From Kaistella haifensis DSM 19056 (lineage in GTDB: Bacteria; Bacteroidota; Bacteroidia; Flavobacteriales; Weeksellaceae): DNA of 48,203 bases. A program made the translations under genes and the position numbers. Below, in pieces: positions 41,357 through 48,203 of this stretch (its first letter is position 1; every line of letters starts with the position of its first letter). The stretch is from assembly GCF_000735695.2 (NCBI RefSeq), contig NZ_JASZ02000018.1, positions 1-48,203 of the forward strand. Reading direction: 5' to 3'. Under the pieces are notes generated by a model. That model saw only the letters and a list, made by a program, of their open reading frames with translations, was not told the DNA's origin and made no database searches.

Positions 41357-41357
41357 T

Positions 41358-41729
41358 ATGAACACAGAAAACACCAAAGCGCAAATGCGGAAAGGAATTC
41401 TGGAATTCTGTATTTTGAGTCTTATCGACCGACGAGAAATGTATGTTTCCGACTTGATCGACGAACTCAAAAAAGGAAAACTGGATGTGGTGGAAGGTAC
41501 CCTTTACCCTCTGCTTACAAGATTGAAAAACGGAGAATTCCTCTCGTACCGATGGGAAGAATCTACCGGAGGACCTCCAAGAAAATACTATCAGATTACC
41601 GAAAAAGGCAAACTTTTTCTCGCTGAACTGCTCAATACTTGGAATGAACTGACCGAATCTGTAAACCAAATTACTAAAAACAATAACCCGACGAACGCAC
41701 CTGAAAGCTCGTTCCAGCCAAATACTTAA
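41358..41729 (+). CDS. PadR family transcriptional regulator
   Basis: A 123-residue winged-helix regulator. The fold starts after NTENTKAQMRKGILEFCILSLI, and the wing region VVEGTLYPLLTRLKNGEFLSYRWEESTGGPPRKYY is the PadR signature (about residues 47-80). PadR proteins are often small repressors controlling a neighbouring membrane protein. The PspC gene begins 4 bp after its stop, and the two are one operon; the regulator is expected to control the pair. Confidence 0.92.
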   Translation: MNTENTKAQMRKGILEFCILSLIDRREMYVSDLIDELKKGKLDVVEGTLYPLLTRLKNGEFLSYRWEESTGGPPRKYYQITEKGKLFLAELLNTWNELTESVNQITKNNNPTNAPESSFQPNT

Positions 41730-41733
41730 AACT

Positions 41734-43431
41734 ATGAACAAGACACTCTCAATAGGACTCGCCGGTTTCTCTTTCACTATCGAGGAACATGCATACATCA
41801 AACTCAGCGATTATCTTGCAGCACTCCGAAACTCTTTGGATGCAAACGAAGCAGATGAGGTAATGCACGATATCGAAATCAGAATGGTGGAAATTTTCAA
41901 AGATACTCTTGGTAAAAGAGAAGTTATCAACGATGCTGATGTGGAGAAAGTAATTTCCCAAATCGGAAAACCTGAGCAAATCGAAGAACAAGAAGAAGCT
42001 TATTTCTCGGAAAAAAATGCCAGAAAAGAAAGTAAATCTGCAGGTAATAGCGGCCAAAAACAACTTTTCCGTGATCCTGAGAAACAAAAAATCGCTGGAG
42101 TTTGCGCCGGATTGGCTCATTATGTTGGAATGGATATCAGTGCGATGCGCGCCATTTGGTTAGGAATCGCGATTTTAGGAGTTTTCACTGCGGCAATTTC
42201 TACTTCATTAATCATTTTAATTTATGTAATTCTTTGGATCGTTTTGCCAAAAGCAGAAACTGCAACAGATTTTTTGAAAATGAAGGGAAAGCCCATGAAT
42301 TTTGACAATTTAAAAAATGAATCCAACAAATTGGTGCAATTCGCCAACGAATCTACCCAAAGAGTAGGCGAGATTTACAACGAAAATAAACCTTATATCA
42401 ACACAGCCGGAAGCGGTTTGTGGAACGTGATAAGATATGTTTTAGGAAGTCTTTTCGCTGTCATGGCATTAATGTGTATTGTAGGTGCATTTTTCCTCTT
42501 CGGAATGTTTGGGACCAATGAATTTCCACCGCTAAGAGAATTTAATTTTCTTTTTGAAGATGGCGGAATGAGCAATGTTTTATACGGAATGATGATTATC
42601 GGAGTATTGATTCCTGCACTATTATTCAGCTTGCTTTCCATTAAATTAATCTCACCGAAAACTCAATTAAAAAACGTTGGATATGTAGTTGGAGCTTTAT
42701 TTTTGATCCTTTTGGCATTCGGAACTTATTTCGGAATCAACATGGCGAAAAAAGATATGATCTACAAAGGTCATAAAGAAGACACCGAAAACGTGGCGAT
42801 CAATACCACTTCCGACAGTTTGTATGTAGACGTAAAACAGGTCGTGATTCCACAGAATTTCATCGGATATGATGACGATATTTATTCCGACAAAAAAGAA
42901 GTGTATGAAGAAGATTATCCTTACGTAAATGTAACCCGAAAAGCGGATGTGAAAACACCATATTTAATCATTAAAAAAGAAGGAGAAGGTTACAATGTTC
43001 CGATTCAACTGAACGTTCCCGTGGAAATTGAAAACAACAAAATCCTCTTGCCAAATTTCGTGAAATATCCTTACGCTCACCGTTTCCGCGATTATAATGT
43101 GAATTATGAATTGGTAGTTCCGATGTCCACAAAAGTTTTCAAACTGAAAGAAAACGGCGTAAACCTCGATGGCGACATTGATGGCGACGGAAATGATGAT
43201 GAAAATGACGACAACGGCGTGGTGATCGAAAAAGATAAAATTAAGATCAACGGTTCTACGATTCAGTACAATTCCAATGATGCCGACAGTGTAATCATCA
43301 ACGGAAAAAAAATGCCAAAAGTAGAAGCTGATAAAGTGATCGATTCCATGAAAGTAGATTTTGATAAACTTCAGGATGTGAATATTTCCATCAAAGACGG
43401 GAAGAAAGAAATCTCCATCAAAACTAAATAA
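41734..43431 (+). CDS. PspC domain membrane protein with N-terminal HAAS-like domain
   Basis: A 565-residue protein. The N-terminal 90 residues (YIKLSDYLAALRNSLDANEADEVMHDIEIRMVEIF, given by position 21-55) resemble HAAS/DUF1700-type domains found beside PadR regulators. A PspC domain follows (about 111-173) with RDPEKQKIAGVCAGLAHYVG and a membrane segment. More membrane segments lie near residues 235-258, 283-302 and 312-333. The remaining C-terminal part (about 340-565) is a soluble domain with a very acidic stretch. PspC senses envelope stress in Enterobacteria; the role here is inferred. Confidence 0.85.
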   Translation: MNKTLSIGLAGFSFTIEEHAYIKLSDYLAALRNSLDANEADEVMHDIEIRMVEIFKDTLGKREVINDADVEKVISQIGKPEQIEEQEEAYFSEKNARKESKSAGNSGQKQLFRDPEKQKIAGVCAGLAHYVGMDISAMRAIWLGIAILGVFTAAISTSLIILIYVILWIVLPKAETATDFLKMKGKPMNFDNLKNESNKLVQFANESTQRVGEIYNENKPYINTAGSGLWNVIRYVLGSLFAVMALMCIVGAFFLFGMFGTNEFPPLREFNFLFEDGGMSNVLYGMMIIGVLIPALLFSLLSIKLISPKTQLKNVGYVVGALFLILLAFGTYFGINMAKKDMIYKGHKEDTENVAINTTSDSLYVDVKQVVIPQNFIGYDDDIYSDKKEVYEEDYPYVNVTRKADVKTPYLIIKKEGEGYNVPIQLNVPVEIENNKILLPNFVKYPYAHRFRDYNVNYELVVPMSTKVFKLKENGVNLDGDIDGDGNDDENDDNGVVIEKDKIKINGSTIQYNSNDADSVIINGKKMPKVEADKVIDSMKVDFDKLQDVNISIKDGKKEISIKTK

Positions 43432-43530
43432 TGAGAGTGGATAAGCAAAGGCGGAGGTATTTATCAATATAAAAAATCCGCTTTTCGCTTGTTCCTCCAA
43501 TGCAAATTTTAATAAAATTTAACACCGGAA

Positions 43531-43563
43531 TTTGTATTTTAATTAAAAAAAATGCTAATTTCG
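43531..43563 (+). promoter_or_regulatory. Promoter candidate for the 20-codon gene
   Basis: TTTG (43531-43534), 21 nt and TAATTTCG (43556-43563) match the flavobacterial pattern with one mismatch in the -7 box. Transcription would start near 43570, giving a leader of about 43 nt. Confidence 0.5.
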
Positions 43564-43612
43564 TACAGTTAATTTCGATCAGCTATCAGTTAACATTTAA
43601 AAACATCAAATC

Positions 43613-43675
43613 ATGGTACAGTTCGTTATTGAAATCGCAATCAAAATCATCGATTTCGCAAGCAGTTTATTTTAA
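43613..43675 (+). CDS. Candidate small gene: 20-residue amphipathic peptide
   Basis: The ORF ATG 43613 to TAA 43675 encodes MVQFVIEIAIKIIDFASSLF. Polar residues Q3, E7, K11, D14 and S18 fall at i, i+4, i+8, i+11 and i+15, which is one face of an alpha helix, with an otherwise hydrophobic face. This resembles phenol-soluble modulins or small type I toxins. The ORF has its own promoter candidate 50 bp upstream and a 12-bp perfect terminator 27 bp downstream, and lies between, not inside, the flanking operons. It is too short to be sure; it could instead be an sRNA that happens to contain a short ORF. Confidence 0.45.
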   Translation: MVQFVIEIAIKIIDFASSLF

Positions 43676-43701
43676 TTAAAATATTAATTCAATATATTTG
43701 T

Positions 43702-43734
43702 AAAGTATAACCAATATATGGTTATACTTTTTTG
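43702..43734 (+). terminator. Terminator of the 20-codon transcript
   Basis: AAAGTATAACCA (43702-43713) pairs perfectly with TGGTTATACTTT (43719-43730), loop ATATA, followed by TTT and G. It ends 16 bp before the next start codon (43750), so it belongs to the short upstream unit, not to the PspC gene, which ends 270 bp earlier. Confidence 0.85.
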
Positions 43735-43749
43735 TTTAAATATTTCAAA

Positions 43750-44316
43750 ATGAAAAAATTCTTCGGAAAACTAATCTTAAAACTCCTCGGGTGGAAAATC
43801 GCTCTCGAAGGCGATGTCGATAATCTCAACCGATGCATTCTCGTGGTAGCTCCACATACTTCTAATTCCGAATATATTTTAGGGAATTTGGCATATTGGG
43901 CGCTAGGTAAGCCGCTGAAAATCATCATCAAAGATGCGCATACCAAAGCTTGGTATGGCTTTATCGTAAAAGCTTTGGGTGGAATTGGGATTGATCGTTC
44001 ACAGAAAAACGATTTGGTCAATTTCGTAGCCAATGAGTTTAAAAAAGACGATTTCAGCCTCGTAATCACTCCCGAAGGAACCAGAAGTTGGGTGCCGAAA
44101 TGGCGCAAAGGTTTTTATCACATGGCGCTCGCTGCGAAAGTTCCGATTGTAGTTGCTGCAGGCGATTTCAAACACAAAGAAATTCACCTCGGGTACAAAA
44201 TTTCCGTAGAAGATTTAGAGACCCGAACCTTCGAAGATATCATGCAGGAAATGGAAGATTATTACAAAAAAATCACTCCGAAATATCCTGAAAAATGGAA
44301 TCCTAAAATCTATTAA
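43750..44316 (+). CDS. PlsC-like 1-acylglycerol-3-phosphate acyltransferase family protein
   Basis: A protein of about 188 residues with the acyltransferase block arrangement: VAPHTSNSE (His36), KDAHTKAW and LVITPEGTRS. Family members move an acyl chain to a lysophospholipid at the inner membrane. The first motif reads HTSNSE, so the usual Asp of HX4D is Glu41, which is unusual. An upstream in-frame TTG at 43732 lies within the preceding terminator, so the ATG at 43750 is used. It is 15 bp upstream of the thioesterase gene, but the other genes of that run concern menaquinone. Confidence 0.85.
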   Translation: MKKFFGKLILKLLGWKIALEGDVDNLNRCILVVAPHTSNSEYILGNLAYWALGKPLKIIIKDAHTKAWYGFIVKALGGIGIDRSQKNDLVNFVANEFKKDDFSLVITPEGTRSWVPKWRKGFYHMALAAKVPIVVAAGDFKHKEIHLGYKISVEDLETRTFEDIMQEMEDYYKKITPKYPEKWNPKIY

Positions 44317-44331
44317 TCTCTAAAATTCAAC

Positions 44332-44760
44332 ATGGAAGACAGCAAAAAAAACGAAATATTACATCGATTAAATAACTGGGGTGGCGAAAATTTAGGCAAA
44401 ACGTTAGAAATTATTTTCACCGATGTTACCGACGAATCGCTCACTGCGACGATGCCGGTTACTCCAAAAGTTCATCAACCTTTCGGGATTTTGCACGGTG
44501 GTGCGAGTTGTGTTTTGGCGGAAACTTTGGGATCTTGTCTTTCGGTTTTGCACGTCGATACCGAAAAAGTTGTTCCGGTGGGAACCAATATTAATTCCAA
44601 CCATTTGAGAAGTAAAAAAGAAGGAATCGTCACCGGAACCGCACGATTTATCAGAAAAGGAAATACCATGCACGTTTCCGAAATCGAAATTCGTGACGAA
44701 AAAGGAGCACTGATCAATCACACCACGATGACCAACAATATCATTCCAAGACCGCAGTAG
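44332..44760 (+). CDS. menI: Hotdog-fold thioesterase, likely 1,4-dihydroxy-2-naphthoyl-CoA thioesterase
   Basis: A 142-residue PaaI/MenI-type hotdog protein. The motif QPFGILHGGASCVLAETLGS (about residues 46-65), with the catalytic glutamate in AETLGS, is the family signature. It sits 2 bp before an isochorismate synthase gene, which points to removal of CoA from 1,4-dihydroxy-2-naphthoyl-CoA in menaquinone synthesis. A general acyl-CoA thioesterase cannot be ruled out by sequence alone. Confidence 0.8.
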   Translation: MEDSKKNEILHRLNNWGGENLGKTLEIIFTDVTDESLTATMPVTPKVHQPFGILHGGASCVLAETLGSCLSVLHVDTEKVVPVGTNINSNHLRSKKEGIVTGTARFIRKGNTMHVSEIEIRDEKGALINHTTMTNNIIPRPQ

Positions 44761-44762
44761 AT

Positions 44763-45740
44763 ATGGTTTTTTTTAGATTTCCTTTCTCCGAAACGTTGTG
44801 GACAACCGAGAAAAACTCTGCTCCGCAAAATGTTTCTTTTCATTCTTTTGATCAATCCGAAAGAATTGATTTTGAGGGAGATTTAAAAGAAATTTCGTTT
44901 TCTGATTTTCAAAATCTGAATTTTTTAAGTTCAAATTTATCAAGTGAATTATTTGATTTTCAAGAAGAAAATCAGGTTGAATATCAGCAAAAACTGGAAA
45001 ATGTAATTGATTTTATTAAAGAAAATAATCTTTCAAAATTGGTGATTTCCAGAAGAAAATTGGTTGATTTTGAAGTATTTCCCGTTGATTTGAACCAAAC
45101 TTTCTTGAATTTATGCGAATCTTATCCGAATGCTTTTGTCTATTTTTTTATAAAAGATGATCGTTGTTGGATCGGTGCATTTTCCGAAGTTCTTGGGAAA
45201 TTCAATAAAAAAACTTCCGAATTTGAAACCATGAGTCTCGCGGGAACGCTTCCTGTCGAAGAATCGTGGACTTCAAAAGAGTTGGAAGAACAAAAACCGG
45301 TCACACTTTTCATTAAAAATATTCTTAAAAACTTGGCTTCAGAAGTCAATGAATCGGAAACTTACGACCACATTTCCGGAAATATTAAGCATCTGAGAAC
45401 AGATTTTAAAGCTAAAATAGAAAAAACTGACCTCGAAAATCTCATCGCAGAACTTCATCCAACGCCGGCTGTTTGCGGAATACCGAAGGATTTTTGCCAA
45501 AATGCAATTGAAAATTTCGAATCTCACCCTCGAAAATTTTATGCTGGATATATTCAAGTTGAAACACAGGAAACGATTCAATATTTTGTCAATTTGCGAT
45601 GTGCTGAGTTTTTCAAAAACGCAGCTTTAATCTATGTTGGAGGTGGTATTACTGCGGAAAGTTCACCTGAAAAAGAGTGGCGAGAAACCGAATTAAAATC
45701 TCAAGCGATTTTGAAAAATCTGGAAATTAAAAAACATTAA
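44763..45740 (+). CDS. menF: Isochorismate synthase (chorismate-binding family)
   Basis: A 325-residue chorismate-binding enzyme, shorter than E. coli MenF because the N-terminal part is reduced. SKLVISRRKLVDF, MSLAGTLPVEE, HLRTDF, HPTPAVCGIPK and the end YVGGGITAESSPEKEWRETELK are typical of the isochorismate synthase/anthranilate synthase fold. Converting chorismate to isochorismate would start menaquinone synthesis. Neighbours: the thioesterase 2 bp upstream and a VOC protein 1 bp downstream. An aminobenzoate or salicylate route is less likely. Confidence 0.82.
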   Translation: MVFFRFPFSETLWTTEKNSAPQNVSFHSFDQSERIDFEGDLKEISFSDFQNLNFLSSNLSSELFDFQEENQVEYQQKLENVIDFIKENNLSKLVISRRKLVDFEVFPVDLNQTFLNLCESYPNAFVYFFIKDDRCWIGAFSEVLGKFNKKTSEFETMSLAGTLPVEESWTSKELEEQKPVTLFIKNILKNLASEVNESETYDHISGNIKHLRTDFKAKIEKTDLENLIAELHPTPAVCGIPKDFCQNAIENFESHPRKFYAGYIQVETQETIQYFVNLRCAEFFKNAALIYVGGGITAESSPEKEWRETELKSQAILKNLEIKKH

Positions 45741-45741
45741 A

Positions 45742-46122
45742 ATGTACATTCATCATATCGCGATTATTTGTTCGAATTACGAAATTTCCAAAAAATTCTA
45801 TACCGAAATTTTAGGACTTCGTATTTTACATGAAGTTTACCGCGCTGATCGTGATTCATATAAATTGAATTTGGGTATTGAAAATCAGTATGTTATCGAA
45901 TTGTTTTCTTTTCCTAATCCGCCGAAAAGGCCTTCACGACCAGAAAGTTGCGGGTTGAGGCATTTGGCATTTGCGGTAGAAGATGTGGAGGAAAAACGAG
46001 CGGAATTGGTTTCAAAAGGATTGATTTGTGAGGAAATTCGGGTGGATGAATTTACCAACAAGAAATTCTTTTTCACTCAGGATCCGGACGATTTGCCGCT
46101 GGAATTTTATGAAATGAATTAA
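45742..46122 (+). CDS. VOC family protein (YaeR/SMU1112c-like)
   Basis: A 126-residue member of the vicinal-oxygen-chelate superfamily, with two beta-alpha-beta-beta-beta modules. Probable metal ligands are His4 or His5 (YIHHIAI), a Glu in VIELF, His in LRHLAF and Glu in LEFYEMN. It is closest to the YaeR-like group, for which an enzymatic function is not well established. It begins 1 bp after isochorismate synthase and ends the run. It may be unrelated to menaquinone or act on an oxygen-sensitive intermediate. Confidence 0.85.
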   Translation: MYIHHIAIICSNYEISKKFYTEILGLRILHEVYRADRDSYKLNLGIENQYVIELFSFPNPPKRPSRPESCGLRHLAFAVEDVEEKRAELVSKGLICEEIRVDEFTNKKFFFTQDPDDLPLEFYEMN

Positions 46123-46165
46123 AAAAAGGAATAAATTATTTTTAAATAAAATTGAATCTATAAAA

Positions 46166-47281
46166 ATGAAAATCGGAATTTTAGGAGGTGGTCAATTGGG
46201 CCGAATGTTTATTCAAGAAGCGTTGAAATACGACGATGAATTCCATGTTTTGGATCCAAATCCCGAATGTTCGTGTGCTGGAATTTCTCGTTTTGTGAAA
46301 GGTGATTTTAATGATTATGATGATGTTTTAGCCTTCGGAAAAGACAAAGATGTCGTAACGATTGAAATTGAACATGTAAATGCGGAATCTTTGGAAGCTC
46401 TTGAACAACAAGGTATTAAAGTCGTTCCGAATTCCGGAAGTGTAAAAATCATTCAACAAAAAATCCTTCAAAAATCCTTTTATTTGGAAAATGAAATTCC
46501 AAGTCCGGAATTTCAAGCGATTCAAAATGCTTCGGAAAGAAATTTTTCACTTCCGTTTGTTCAAAAAATGAACACCGGTGGATATGATGGAAAAGGCGTT
46601 CAAATCATTAAAACAGAAGAAGATTTGCTGAAAATGTGGGATGTTCCGTCGGTTTTGGAGCATTTGGTAGATATCGATAAGGAATTGTCGGTGATTATCG
46701 GAATCAACGAATCTGGTGAAAGCCAAACCTTTCCGGTGACTGAAATGGTGGCTGATCCGAAACTGAATCTTTTGGATTTTAACATTTGTCCCGCGGCAAT
46801 TTCTGCGGATGTTGAAGATCAAATTGCCAAAATTGCGGAACGATTTACAAAAGCCATTGCATCGCCAGGTTTGTTTGCTATCGAACTTTTTTTGGATAAA
46901 AACGGAAAAGTTTGGGTAAATGAAACTGCGCCGAGACTGCATAATTCCGGTCATCAAAGCCAAGAAGGAAATGCCAATTCCCAGTTTGAGCAGTTTTATC
47001 GCGTGGTGAAAAATTTACCTTTAGCAGATACCACAAACTTTGGGTTTTCAGGAATGTTGAATTTGGTAGGAGAGGAAAATTACTCCGGAAAAGTGAAATA
47101 TGAAGGGTTAAATGAAGTGATGAAACTTCCTCAAACTTACATTCATCTTTATGGGAAAACCGACACAAAAGCCGGCAGAAAAATGGGCCACATCAATGTT
47201 CTAGCCAATTCCCGAGAAGAACTTTTAGAAAAACTCACTCACATTAAATCTTTGGTGAAAGTGAAGGCGGAAACAATATAA
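46166..47281 (+). CDS. purK: 5-(carboxyamino)imidazole ribonucleotide synthase
   Basis: A 371-residue ATP-grasp enzyme that uses ATP and bicarbonate to make N5-carboxy-AIR in purine synthesis. The start KIGILGGGQLGRMFIQEA, the LPFVQKMNTGGYDGKG ATP-binding loop, and VNETAPRLHNSGHQS are diagnostic. Its partner purE lies 78 bp downstream on the same strand and completes the conversion to CAIR. Confidence 0.95.
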   Translation: MKIGILGGGQLGRMFIQEALKYDDEFHVLDPNPECSCAGISRFVKGDFNDYDDVLAFGKDKDVVTIEIEHVNAESLEALEQQGIKVVPNSGSVKIIQQKILQKSFYLENEIPSPEFQAIQNASERNFSLPFVQKMNTGGYDGKGVQIIKTEEDLLKMWDVPSVLEHLVDIDKELSVIIGINESGESQTFPVTEMVADPKLNLLDFNICPAAISADVEDQIAKIAERFTKAIASPGLFAIELFLDKNGKVWVNETAPRLHNSGHQSQEGNANSQFEQFYRVVKNLPLADTTNFGFSGMLNLVGEENYSGKVKYEGLNEVMKLPQTYIHLYGKTDTKAGRKMGHINVLANSREELLEKLTHIKSLVKVKAETI

Positions 47282-47359
47282 CAAAGGTCGAACGTCCAAG
47301 TTTTATTTTTGTAAATTTGAAAATATTATCTTTTTAACGATAGAAAAAATTAAAAAAAA

Positions 47360-47860
47360 ATGGTAGGAATTATAATGGGGAGCAAAAGCGATTTGCCGGT
47401 GATGCAACAAGCAGCGGATTTTCTGAAATCTCTTGAAATTCCTTATGAATTAACGGTGGTTTCGGCTCACAGAACGCCCGAAAGAATGTTTGAGTATGCA
47501 AATTCTGCTAAAGATCGCGGTTTGAAGGTAATTATCGCCGGAGCGGGCGGAGCGGCTCATTTGCCGGGAATGGTGGCGAGTTGCACTACTTTGCCGGTAA
47601 TTGGTGTGCCAATTTTATCGTCAAATTCTATTGATGGTTGGGATTCTGTTTTGTCGATTTTGCAGATGCCATCTGGAATACCGGTGGCAACTGTAGCGCT
47701 GAACGGAGCCGCAAATGCGGGAATCTTAGCTGCGAAAATCATTGGAACTTCTGATGAAACTGTCGCAGCCAAATTGCAAAAATATCAACATTATTTAAAA
47801 AATAAAGTCCTCGATACGGTAGATGAAATCAAGCAATTCCATCCGAATTCGTTTGATTGA
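47360..47860 (+). CDS. purE: N5-carboxyaminoimidazole ribonucleotide mutase, class I
   Basis: A 166-residue mutase that shifts the carboxyl group of N5-CAIR to form [38 protein letters not shown] and [13 protein letters not shown] mark a class I PurE. It follows purK on the same strand by 78 bp, and an IS-type transposase gene lies 130 bp beyond it. Confidence 0.96.
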   Translation: MVGIIMGSKSDLPVMQQAADFLKSLEIPYELTVVSAHRTPERMFEYANSAKDRGLKVIIAGAGGAAHLPGMVASCTTLPVIGVPILSSNSIDGWDSVLSILQMPSGIPVATVALNGAANAGILAAKIIGTSDETVAAKLQKYQHYLKNKVLDTVDEIKQFHPNSFD

Positions 47861-47978
47861 TCTGCTGAAATTATCTAAATAGTCTCTCCTTAAACCACTT
47901 ATAATTTACTGATTATTAGTATTTTGGGTTTAAAATAGCTTGTTTTTTATTGCAAGAATTTGTATATTAGAGCTTTAA

Positions 47979-48203
<225 letters not shown>

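Noticed and set aside
43436-43497. Imperfect hairpin just after the PspC gene as its terminator
   Set aside because: The stem (AGCAAAGGCGGA with TCCGCTTTTCGCT) has mismatches, a large loop and no T run, so I did not call a terminator.

Overview
The window looks like a chromosomal segment of a Bacteroidota bacterium of the class Flavobacteriia, most likely the Chryseobacterium/Kaistella clade (Weeksellaceae). The signs are an AT-rich genome, gldB and gldC, a PorV/PorQ-type outer-membrane protein, a giant secreted protein with a type B (gliding-associated) C-terminal sorting domain, mevalonate-type HMG-CoA synthase, and promoters of the Bacteroidota form TTG-N17-23-TAnnTTTG with almost no Shine-Dalgarno sequences. 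Family-level assignment is inference; no species is named.

Layout. 1-420: the 3' end of a 23S rRNA, a palindromic repeat in the spacer, a 5S rRNA and its terminator. 438-7108: DUF2059 protein and histidine ammonia-lyase (minus), uvrC (plus), then a secreted protein, a PorV-like barrel and an EamA transporter (minus). 7444-14915: biotin-dependent carboxyltransferase, a small secreted protein, YgiD-type dioxygenase, YceI, dipeptidyl-peptidase IV, threonylcarbamoyl-AMP synthase, VF530 and YchJ proteins. 14956-16300: an accessory patch holding a REP-associated tyrosine transposase (RAYT), a nested set of four REP-like palindromes, a DinB protein and a MITE-like inverted repeat. 16308-21193: a Cys/Met-metabolism PLP enzyme, gldC-gldB, an acetyltransferase, nadE, and a membrane-anchored barnase followed by barstar. 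21272-27045: a beta-helix lipoprotein with a TonB-dependent receptor, divergent from a PhoB/PhoR-like two-component system. 27172-31489: a pRiA4b ORF-3-like protein, a GH13 lipoprotein, a GreA-like protein, thyA, and a DUF2683/ParE-type toxin-antitoxin remnant with a second DUF2683 gene. 31505-43431: M1 aminopeptidase, HMG-CoA synthase, a dicarboxylate symporter, the 1407-residue type IX-secreted repeat protein, and PadR-PspC. 43531-47860: a tiny gene for a 20-residue amphipathic peptide, an acyltransferase, a menaquinone-type thioesterase and isochorismate synthase, a VOC protein, and purK-purE. The window ends inside an IS5-type transposase (47991 onward).

Most genes are housekeeping or ordinary flavobacterial cell-envelope genes. 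The observations most worth a second look are: (i) the self-contained promoter/20-codon ORF/terminator unit at 43531-43735, whose predicted peptide has an evenly spaced polar face like phenol-soluble modulins or small membrane toxins; (ii) the nested, exactly symmetric REP array beside the RAYT gene; (iii) a ParE-type toxin gene broken by a single in-frame stop behind an intact antitoxin, with a second antitoxin-like paralogue 380 bp downstream; (iv) the anchored barnase with all catalytic residues next to its barstar; and (v) the TonB receptor/beta-helix lipoprotein pair facing a two-component system whose receiver lacks the usual Lys-Pro pair.
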